In this document: in pieces, positions 1-6,976 of the stretch
How positions within the stretch are numbered: the first letter of the stretch is position 1
How the letters are laid out: each line of letters opens with the position of its first letter
Assembly: GCA_947503365.1 (NCBI GenBank)
Contig: CANNDT010000052.1
Coordinates: 1-30,434 of the forward strand
Origin: CANNDT01 sp945876205
Lineage (GTDB): Bacteria; Acidobacteriota; Vicinamibacteria; Vicinamibacterales; UBA2999
Length of the DNA stretch: 30,434 nt
Direction of reading: 5' to 3'
Notes under the pieces: model-generated
Told to the model about the DNA's origin: nothing
The model's input: the letters and a program-made list of their open reading frames with translations, nothing else
The model's database searches: none
Program-made: the position numbers and the translations under genes

Positions 1-969
1 ACCAACGGCGGCGGCACTCATCGGCTGGTCGGATGAGCCCCGCGGCGTACGAACGCAAGATGACTCACGCAGCGTAACTAAACCGTCCACCGAATCGGAT
101 CAAGCACAGAAACTGACCGACCAGGTGCAGGTTGACCTGGGTGCGCGATGGGATCGGATCAGCGTCGACTACGACACGGTGGCGACCACCGGCGTCGCGT
201 CGAGCTTCGGCCGCACTGATCAGGCCCTGAGCGGACGCGCCGGCGTGGTCTACAAGCCGGTCACCCGCGCGTCGCTCTACGCCGCGCTCAGCACCTCGTT
301 CAACCCGTCGTACGACGGCACCTTCGGGCTGACTCTGGCCGGCACCGGCGTGAACAACGCCGCGCTGCCCCGGAGCGGAGCCGCAACGTCGAGGTGGGGA
401 CGAAGTGGGATCTGCGTACCAACCTCTTTGTCACCGCCGCACTGTTCCAGACCGAGAAGACCAACGCCAAGACCACGGATGCCTCCGGTGCCACTGTGCT
501 CGCCGGCGACCAGCAGGTGAAGGGTGTCGCACTCGGCGTTTCGGGAAATATGACGTCGCGCTGGGGCGTCTTCAGCGGACTCTCGCTCATGAACGGCGAG
601 GTGAAGGAGTCGGGTGTGGCGGCGGAAGTCGGCCGGCGCCTGTCCTACGTGCCGAAGACCTCATTCAATGCGTGGACGACTTACCGGCTGCCCGCTGGTC
701 TGACCCTGGGCGGCGGCGCGCAATTTACCGACGGCTACTTCTTCAACAACACGAATGCGCTGACGACCGAGAACGCCGCGGCCATCCAGCGGCTGACGCG
801 CTACTGGCTCTTCAACGCGGTCGCCATCTTCGAGGTGAACTCGCACCTGAATCTCCAGGTGAACGGGACGAACCTCGCTAACGAGCACTACGTCGACCGG
901 GGCTACACCGGTCATTTCATTCCGGGCGCCGGACGGGCCGTGTTGATCAGCCCTGTGTTTACCTTCTGA
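1..969 (+). pseudogene. TonB-dependent siderophore receptor, 3' portion, frameshifted and cut by the contig edge
   Basis: This is the C-terminal part of an outer-membrane TonB-dependent receptor, probably of the catecholate siderophore (Fiu-like) type. The first reading frame is open from base 2 and gives recognisable barrel sequence (DLGARWDR, then SLYAALSTSFNPSYDGT) up to about base 370. The conserved continuation ERSRNVEVGTKWDLR is in another frame from base 370 on. Restoring one C in the C run at 368-371 joins the two into ALPPERSRNVEVGTKW. The product then ends with the usual C-terminal barrel strand, finishing in Phe (SPVFTF). The first 40 or so codons do not look like typical receptor sequence and may hold further errors. 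The piuC gene 16 bases downstream supports the siderophore-receptor assignment, since fiu and ybiX are neighbours in Escherichia coli. Whether the frameshift is biological or a contig-end error cannot be told from the sequence. Confidence 0.75.
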
Positions 970-985
970 ACGATTGTGTGACGCA

Positions 986-1666
986 ATGCTTTTGCAAATT
1001 CCCGACGTACTGACCTCCGAGCAGGTCGCGCACGCGCGCTACCAGCTCGAGACCTCGAAATGGGTCGACGGCCGCGTGACCGCCGGCTATCAGTCGGCGC
1101 TGGTCAAGGACAACATGCAGCTGCCGGAGGACCATCCAGTCGCCCGGGAACTGGGCGACATGATCCTGGAGTCGCTCCAGCGGAATGCGTTGTTCGTCTC
1201 CGCCGCCCTGCCGCTGCGCGTGTTTCCGCCATTGTTCAACTGTTACCGGGGCGGACACTCGTTCGGCAATCACGTCGACAATGCCATCAGGCAGATCAAA
1301 GGCACGCCGCTTTGCATCCGCACCGACCTGTCCGCAACGCTGTTTCTCGCCGAGCCCGACGAGTACGACGGCGGAGAGTTGCAGGTCGAAGACACCTACG
1401 GATGCCACAGCGTGAAATTGCCGGCGGGGCACATGGTGCTCTATCCGTCGACCAGCCTGCATAACGTCCAGCCGGTGACCCGCGGCGCGCGTATCGCCTC
1501 GTTCTTCTGGATCCAGAGCATGGTCCGTGACGATGCGGAGCGGACGCTGCTGTTCGATCTCGACACGGCCATCCAACGCCTGTCCCTGGACATCCCGGAT
1601 CATCCCGCCGCCGTGCAACTCACCGCCGTGTACCACAACCTGGTCCGTCGCTGGGCCCACGTGTAG
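986..1666 (+). CDS. piuC: PKHD-type Fe(II)/2-oxoglutarate-dependent hydroxylase PiuC (YbiX)
   Basis: The 226-residue product matches the PiuC/YbiX family along its whole length; E. coli YbiX has 225 residues. Family hallmarks visible are WVDGRVTAG near the N-terminus, the iron ligands H96 and D98 in NHVDNAIR and H159 in SLHNVQPVTRG, and R169 as the expected 2-oxoglutarate-binding arginine. RTDLSATLFL and DGGELQVEDTYG also match the family. I chose ATG 986 because the protein then begins MLLQIPDVLT, as family members do; an upstream in-frame TTG at 974 would add only four unconserved residues. The gene follows the siderophore receptor by 16 bases and is probably co-transcribed. PiuC proteins are linked to iron-siderophore uptake receptors, but their natural substrate is not firmly known. 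The family call is secure and the role is inferred from context. Confidence 0.93.
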   Translation: MLLQIPDVLTSEQVAHARYQLETSKWVDGRVTAGYQSALVKDNMQLPEDHPVARELGDMILESLQRNALFVSAALPLRVFPPLFNCYRGGHSFGNHVDNAIRQIKGTPLCIRTDLSATLFLAEPDEYDGGELQVEDTYGCHSVKLPAGHMVLYPSTSLHNVQPVTRGARIASFFWIQSMVRDDAERTLLFDLDTAIQRLSLDIPDHPAAVQLTAVYHNLVRRWAHV

Positions 1667-1718
1667 CCCGCCACACGCCGGCCGGGAAGACAGACCGAGC
1701 GTCACGATGCCGTCGGGC

Positions 1719-1724
1719 TATGAT
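1719..1724 (+). promoter_or_regulatory. Candidate -10 box of the Oar-like receptor gene
   Basis: TATGAT matches the sigma-70 -10 consensus at five of six positions and lies 23 bases before the ATG at 1748. It is followed by a good ribosome-binding site, GGAGG at 1738-1742, five bases before the ATG. I see no convincing -35 box. Confidence 0.35.
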
Positions 1725-1747
1725 TGCGGTTGTCTGTGGAGGCTGTC

Positions 1748-4700
1748 ATGCGGATCGTGATTGCGATGGTCCTCTTGCTCGTGCATGTCTCGCCGGCGAT
1801 TGGGCAGACCAACACCGCCGAGATCAGCGGACTCGTCGTCGATGCGTCCGGCGCGGTCCTTCCGGGGGCGGCCGTGACAGCCCGTCACCCGGCGAGCGGT
1901 ACCGTCGTCGAGCGTGTCACCGATGCCGCAGGGCGGTTCTTCCTCCCGGCGCTCCGCATCGGCGAATGGGAAGTCACGACGGTGCTCAATGGATTTGCCC
2001 CCCATACCGAGAACATCGTGCTCGAGATCGGCCGGACGATCGGTCTGACGATCACGCTCGGCGTGGGTGCGGTGACCGAACAGGTCACCGTCGAGAGTCG
2101 GGCTACCCTGCTTCAGACGCGGACCGCCGAGGTCAGCGACGTCATCGAGAATCGTGAGGTCGTGCAGCTTCCGCTCAACGGCCGGAGCTTTCTCGCGCTG
2201 GCGCAGTTGAGCGACGCGGTCGTCCTTCCGCCCGGCGGCACGCGCGGCGAGGCGCTTCAGCAGGCAGGGCCCCTTCCCAACGTCGGCGGACAGCGGTCCG
2301 GACACAACATCTACATGTTGGACGGCACCAAGGTGACCGACGAGCTCTTCAATAACCTCGTGATCAATCCATCGATCGATTCGATTGCGGAATTCAAGAT
2401 CCAGAAATCGATGTACCCGGCGGAGTTCGGCGGCAAGGCCTCGGCGCTGATCAACGTCGCCACGAAAGCGGGCTCCAACGCGGTGCACGGCAGCGCCTTT
2501 GAGTTTCATCGGAACGACGCGCTCGACTCGCGCAATTTCTTCAGTCCTGCGGATCAGTCGATTCCGCCGCTGCGCCAGAATCAGTACGGCGGGACGGTCG
2601 GGGGGCCGCTCGTGCAGAATCGAGCGTTTATCTTCGGCAGCTACGAAGGCACGCGCATGCGCCGGTCGCTGACGCGCATGTTCTCGGTGCCCTCTGCCGC
2701 CGCTCGCTCGGGAAACCTTGCAGGTCTCGGCGCCGTCTGCGATCCGCTGACGATCCCGACGACCGGTGCCTGCACGCCGTTTGCGAATAACCAGATTCCG
2801 GCCGGTCGGATCGACCCGATCGCCGCCGCGCTCCTCGCGCACGTGCCGCTGCCGACCTCTGGTGCCGCGTTGCAGAACCTGACATCGGTGGAGCCATCGA
2901 CCCGCGATCTGGATCAGTTCAGCGTGCGCCTCGATCACCGCCTGACAGATGCCGATCAGCTATTTGGCCGGTTCAGCACCTTCAATGCGGAAGAGTTGCA
3001 GCCATTCGGCACCAGCGTCCTGCAGGAGGCGCTCGTGCCCGGGTTCGGCCGGTCGTTGACCACCACGACGCGCAACCTCGTGGCCAGTCACTCACGCGTG
3101 TTCGGCCGCTCACTGCTGAACGAAGTACGTGTCGGGTGGATGACGGTCTCGGGCGGTCAGCTCAGTCTGAATCGCGGGGTGGATTTTGCCGGCCAGGTCG
3201 GGCTGTCGGGGGTCACCCGCGATCCGCGCGACGTGGGCTTCCCGCAGATTTCCACGGGCGGGCTGTATGGCGCGATGGGCGACCCGACGGTGTTCACGAC
3301 ACGCGACAATCAGCACGTCGAACTGTTCGACAACGTCACGTTGGATCGCGGTGCGCATCGCCTGAAGTTCGGGGCCTACTACTTCCGCCTGCAACTTCGG
3401 CCCGAGCAGTCGGACAACGCGCGCGGCGCTTTCACCTACACCGGGCAATTCACCGGCAACGCGTTCGGAGACTTCCTGCTCGGATACCCGACATCGGCCA
3501 CCTCCGGCATCGGGCGGGGCGACGAAAACGGACGCACCAACTGGGTCCACCTCTACGCCCAGGATGACTGGCAGGCGCGCAGCAACCTCACGTTCAATCT
3601 CGGCCTGCGCTACGAGTACAACCAGCACATGTACGACGTGAACAACCGGCTGTCGTCCATCGACCTCTCGGTGCCGGGCGGGCGGTTCGTCATCGCGACC
3701 GACGACGACAACGCGATCGATTCGAGCGCGACGCCGCTCCTGCCGCTCATCCCGATCCCGTACGTGACATCCCAGGAGGCGGGGTGGGATCGGGGCCTGA
3801 TGGATCCGAGCACCGTGCGACTGGCCCCGCGCACGGGATTCGCGCTGAGTCTGGCTGATTCCCGCGCGGTGATCCGCGGCGGCTACGGCATCTTCCTGAA
3901 CCAGTGGGCGTACAGCGTGCAGACCGCGTTCGCGCGCAATCTGCCGTTCTTCTTTACCAAGCAGGTCGACGTGCCGGCGCAGCAGCAGGTGCCGGCGTTG
4001 CAGACGCGCGACATTTTGACCAGCAGTGCCACCGGCACCATCGGCGGCAACATCATGGACTACGACTTCAACGTCGAGTACAGCCAGACGTGGAGTGGCG
4101 GCCTGCAGTACGAGTTGTTCCCCTCGACGATGGCCGAAGTGTCGTATATGGGAACGTGGACGCTCGGGGCTGACAACGCGACGATCCGCAACGTGCCCGA
4201 GCCGGGTGCCGGTGCGATCCAGGCTCGCCGGCCGATTCCGCAACTGAGCCGCATCAATGCGATCCGGTTCGACGGCAAGTCGATCTACCACGGCGTCACG
4301 TTCAAGACCGAGCGCCGGTTGACGCGTGGCTGGGCGTACAACGTCAGCTACACGCTTTCCCACTCAAAGGATGACGCCTCGAGTCCTGGCGCGACCGAGT
4401 CGGAAGCGAACGTGCCCCAGAATGTCCGGAACGTGTTCGACGAAACCGGGGAGTGGGCGCTATCGAGCTTCGACCATCGTCATCAGTTCATCGCCAGCGG
4501 CGTGGTTGAGATCCCCTTCTTCGGCGAAGCCGGCGACGTCGCCAAGGCGGTCTTCGGCGGCTGGCGCGCGAATGCGATCTTCATCGCGCAATCGGGCGCG
4601 CCGTTTACGGTCAACCTGAGCGTCGATCGCGCCAACGTCGGCGCGGGACCGGCGCAGCGTCCCGACCAGGTGGCGGATCCGAATCTGCCCGGCGATCGAA

Positions 4701-4996
4701 CGCCGCAGCGCTGGTTCGACACGGGGGCGTTCGCGCTGCCGGCGGTGTTCACATTCGGGAGTGCGCCGCGCAACAGCGTGATCGGGCCAGGATTTGCCAA
4801 CCTGGACTTCGCGCTGGCGAAAACGTGGAGAACCGCCGGCGCCTCGATCCTGGAGTTCCGGTGGGAGATCTTCAACCTGCTCAACCGGGCAAACTTCGAT
4901 CTGCCCAACAGGACGTTCGGCAATCCCAACTTTGGCCGCATCTTCAGCGCCAAGGCGCCACGCGAAATGCAGTTAGGTGTGCGCCTGGCGTTCTGA
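1748..4996 (+). CDS. Oar-like TonB-dependent receptor with carboxypeptidase-regulatory-like N-terminal domain
   Basis: This is a 1082-residue outer-membrane transporter. A signal peptide (MRIVIAMVLLLVHVSPAIG) precedes a carboxypeptidase-regulatory-like beta-sandwich at about residues 22-105, marked by AEISGLVVDASGAVLPGAAV and GRFFLPALRIGEWEVT. A plug domain follows, with LPLNGRSFLALAQL, NVGGQRSGHNIYMLDG and EFGGKASALINVATKAGSN. The long barrel ends in the normal C-terminal strand QLGVRLAF. This architecture is very abundant in Acidobacteriota, and substrates (peptides, glycans or other oligomers) are usually unknown. I use ATG 1748, with GGAGG five bases upstream, rather than the in-frame TTG at 1724, because the signal peptide then starts correctly. 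The 3' end overlaps the convergent antiporter gene by 24 bases. It is less related to the two receptors at 16621-22569 than those are to each other. Confidence 0.9.
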   Translation: MRIVIAMVLLLVHVSPAIGQTNTAEISGLVVDASGAVLPGAAVTARHPASGTVVERVTDAAGRFFLPALRIGEWEVTTVLNGFAPHTENIVLEIGRTIGLTITLGVGAVTEQVTVESRATLLQTRTAEVSDVIENREVVQLPLNGRSFLALAQLSDAVVLPPGGTRGEALQQAGPLPNVGGQRSGHNIYMLDGTKVTDELFNNLVINPSIDSIAEFKIQKSMYPAEFGGKASALINVATKAGSNAVHGSAFEFHRNDALDSRNFFSPADQSIPPLRQNQYGGTVGGPLVQNRAFIFGSYEGTRMRRSLTRMFSVPSAAARSGNLAGLGAVCDPLTIPTTGACTPFANNQIPAGRIDPIAAALLAHVPLPTSGAALQNLTSVEPSTRDLDQFSVRLDHRLTDADQLFGRFSTFNAEELQPFGTSVLQEALVPGFGRSLTTTTRNLVASHSRVFGRSLLNEVRVGWMTVSGGQLSLNRGVDFAGQVGLSGVTRDPRDVGFPQISTGGLYGAMGDPTVFTTRDNQHVELFDNVTLDRGAHRLKFGAYYFRLQLRPEQSDNARGAFTYTGQFTGNAFGDFLLGYPTSATSGIGRGDENGRTNWVHLYAQDDWQARSNLTFNLGLRYEYNQHMYDVNNRLSSIDLSVPGGRFVIATDDDNAIDSSATPLLPLIPIPYVTSQEAGWDRGLMDPSTVRLAPRTGFALSLADSRAVIRGGYGIFLNQWAYSVQTAFARNLPFFFTKQVDVPAQQQVPALQTRDILTSSATGTIGGNIMDYDFNVEYSQTWSGGLQYELFPSTMAEVSYMGTWTLGADNATIRNVPEPGAGAIQARRPIPQLSRINAIRFDGKSIYHGVTFKTERRLTRGWAYNVSYTLSHSKDDASSPGATESEANVPQNVRNVFDETGEWALSSFDHRHQFIASGVVEIPFFGEAGDVAKAVFGGWRANAIFIAQSGAPFTVNLSVDRANVGAGPAQRPDQVADPNLPGDRTPQRWFDTGAFALPAVFTFGSAPRNSVIGPGFANLDFALAKTWRTAGASILEFRWEIFNLLNRANFDLPNRTFGNPNFGRIFSAKAPREMQLGVRLAF

Positions 4997-6697
4997 CAGC
5001 TCGTCGTGCACCCGGGCGCGCTCGCGGTCGATTTGTTCGGGAGTGGCGCCAAGTCGCCGCAGCACCGCTTCGGTCATCGCCAGCGCGACCTCGCCTTCGC
5101 CTGAAAACACCTGCCCGGCCCCGGCGTCGCGCAGCGTGCCGACGTCACGAAGATAGGCGCCGCGGGCGATGACGTGCAACTGAGGGTTGAGCTCGCGCGC
5201 GTTCCGGATTGTCTCTGAGGCGCCGCTGTCGGCGCCGCTCACGATCAGCGTGTCCGCATGGCGCACCCCCGCTGTGATGAGCGTATCGAGGTGCCGCGCG
5301 TCGCCGTAGACGGCGGACGTGCCCTCCTGCTGCAGCGCCTTCACCGTGTCCATGTTCAGCTCGATGACGGTGGGCGAGATGTCGTTATCGCGCAGCAGCC
5401 GCGCCACGGTCCTGCCGGTTGGACCGTAGCCCACCACCACGGCGCGCTCGCGTGGGTTCAGGGAAGAGGACCGGGGGTCGGTTGCGGGTTCCTCGTTCCG
5501 GGTTCTGGCCGTTCCGAACATACCGGAACGGCCAAGCCAGCGTTCGGCGGGATCCGCCATCCTGGACAAGAGCGGTGTCAGCGTGATCGACGCGATCGAG
5601 ACGGCCACGACGATGTTCATCGCCTCGGGCGGAAGGATGGCGAGGTCGCGGCCGAGCACGGAGAGGATGAACGAGAACTCGCCAATCTGACCGATCGAGA
5701 ACGCGACGGTCAGCACCGTTCTCAGTGGGTATCGCATCAGCCACATGACGAGCGAGGCGACGAGCGGCTTGCCGATCATCACGGCGAGCATCGCCGCGAC
5801 CACGAGTCCCGGCGCACGCACGACCGCCAATGGATCGAGCAGCATGCCCACCGACACGAAGAACAGGACGGCGAACGCGTCGCGCATCGGGAGCGCTTCC
5901 GTGGCCGCGCGAAGGCTGTAGTCAGAGCGGCCGACGACAAGGCCAGCGAGGAAGGCGCCGAGTGGCATCGAGACACCGAAGGCGGTCGAGCCTGCCGCGA
6001 TGCCGAGCGCCAGCACCAGGATCGTCAACGTGAACAGCTCACGCGACCTGGTGGCCGCCACGCGGTCGAGCAGCGTGGGGATCAGCCGCGGTCCCACCAT
6101 CGCGGTCACGGCCACCAATCCCGCGACCTTCGCCAGCGTGAGCGCCGCGCTCGTGGCGATTCGCGCCGGCGTGGCGCCGCCGGCGAACACCGCGGGCAGG
6201 AGCACCAGGACGATCACCGTGAACACGTCCTCGACGACGAGCCAGCCGATCGCGATATGGCCCGCCGACGTGTGCAGCTCGCGGTTGTCCGCGAGCACGC
6301 GGACGAGAACGACCGTGCTGGCGACCGAGAGGGTGAGGCCAAAGACGATGGCCGACGCCAAGGGCCAGCCGTAGAGGCGCGCCGCCGTCGCGCCAAGCCC
6401 GATCACCGCGACGCTCGCCAGCAACGCGCCGGGCAGCGCCACGCGCCGCACCGCCAGCAGTTCTTCGATCTTGAATTGCAGGCCGACGCCGAAGAGCAGC
6501 AGGATGACGCCGATTTCGGCCAGTTGCTCGGCGAGCATCTGGTTGGCGATAAATCCTGGCGTGTGGGGGCCAAGCGCCACGCCGGCGATCAGATACCCGA
6601 CGATCGGCGAAAGGCCGATGCGCTGCGTCAGGTAGCCAAAGACCAGCGCGGCGCCAAGGCTGCCGGCCAGCGTGAGGATCAGGTCGAGTTCGTGCAT
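4973..6697 (-). CDS. ybaL: YbaL-type monovalent cation:proton antiporter (CPA2) with C-terminal RCK/TrkA-N domain
   Basis: The 574-residue inner-membrane protein has a Na+/H+-exchanger domain of many hydrophobic segments over residues 1 to about 385. It contains the YbaL/KefB hallmarks GVILLLFGVGLQFKIEELLAV, SVASTVVLVRVL and IAIGWLVVEDVFTVIVLVLL. A cytosolic RCK_N Rossmann domain follows from about residue 415, with the nucleotide-binding loop VVVGYGPTGRTVARLL and the later acidic residue in FVIELN-like position (TVIELNMDT). It resembles E. coli YbaL, including TPGF after the second helix, more than KefC. The linker between the domains (about residues 388-409) is encoded by a heptamer repeat array and is unlikely to be conserved. 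The gene stands alone, convergent with the upstream receptor gene and divergent from uvrA. Transport of K+ or Na+ in exchange for H+ is a family inference; the ion is not predictable here. Confidence 0.92.
   Translation of the reverse strand: MHELDLILTLAGSLGAALVFGYLTQRIGLSPIVGYLIAGVALGPHTPGFIANQMLAEQLAEIGVILLLFGVGLQFKIEELLAVRRVALPGALLASVAVIGLGATAARLYGWPLASAIVFGLTLSVASTVVLVRVLADNRELHTSAGHIAIGWLVVEDVFTVIVLVLLPAVFAGGATPARIATSAALTLAKVAGLVAVTAMVGPRLIPTLLDRVAATRSRELFTLTILVLALGIAAGSTAFGVSMPLGAFLAGLVVGRSDYSLRAATEALPMRDAFAVLFFVSVGMLLDPLAVVRAPGLVVAAMLAVMIGKPLVASLVMWLMRYPLRTVLTVAFSIGQIGEFSFILSVLGRDLAILPPEAMNIVVAVSIASITLTPLLSRMADPAERWLGRSGMFGTARTRNEEPATDPRSSSLNPRERAVVVGYGPTGRTVARLLRDNDISPTVIELNMDTVKALQQEGTSAVYGDARHLDTLITAGVRHADTLIVSGADSGASETIRNARELNPQLHVIARGAYLRDVGTLRDAGAGQVFSGEGEVALAMTEAVLRRLGATPEQIDRERARVHDELSERQAHT
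5469..5533 (-). repeat. GGAACCC-type heptamer array and hairpin inside the antiporter linker
   Basis: Read on the minus strand, this stretch contains consecutive heptamers AGAACCC, GGAACGA, GGAACCC and GCAACCG. Just before them (5507-5533) lies a 10-bp inverted repeat, GGCCGTTCCG and CGGAACGGCC, around a 7-base loop. It encodes the poorly conserved linker between the membrane and RCK domains. The same heptamer type occurs in uvrA at 7813-7841. Confidence 0.6.
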
Positions 6698-6710
6698 CGG
6701 GTAGCTGAAT

Positions 6711-6782
6711 GGCTCGGTAGCTTGGTCGCCAGGGTCGCCAGGCCGAGTCGCAAGGTTACCCCAGCGACTCAGCTACCGAGCC
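6711..6782. repeat. Imperfect inverted repeat between ybaL and uvrA
   Basis: The arms begin with a perfect 12-bp match, GGCTCGGTAGCT at 6711-6722 and its reverse complement at 6771-6782. The similarity extends inward to about 29 bases (GGTCGCCAGGGTCGCC against GAGTCGCTGGGGTAACC). The left arm starts 13 bases upstream of the ybaL start codon, so the element would lie in the ybaL leader or promoter. The internal GGTCGCCA units suggest a repeat family member rather than a specific operator. Confidence 0.6.
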
Positions 6783-6913
6783 ACCCGCCTACGGCGTCCC
6801 CGTCGCGGTGTAGCGGCTCGAGGGCCGCCCACGTCGAACATCCGCCACGAACCGAGCGAGTCGAGGTCGACGTGCGGTGCAAGGCGGGGGATTTTCGGCT
6901 CACTCAGCCCAGC

Positions 6914-6943
6914 TTGAAGCGCCCGAACCGTCGGTAGTACCAT
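6914..6943 (+). promoter_or_regulatory. Candidate uvrA promoter
   Basis: TTGAAG (6914-6919) and TACCAT (6938-6943) are spaced by 18 bases and lie 34 bases before the GTG start. Both boxes are imperfect. No LexA-type operator was recognised nearby. Confidence 0.3.
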
Positions 6944-6976
6944 TTAAAACTTACCGTTCCGGCGAAATTGGTCACA

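Noticed and set aside
5258..6937. A 559-codon open frame on the plus strand opposite the antiporter gene
   Set aside because: Its translation is Arg/His/Asp/Gln-rich without any domain, as expected for an antisense shadow of a GC-rich gene; the antiporter on the minus strand has clear family motifs.
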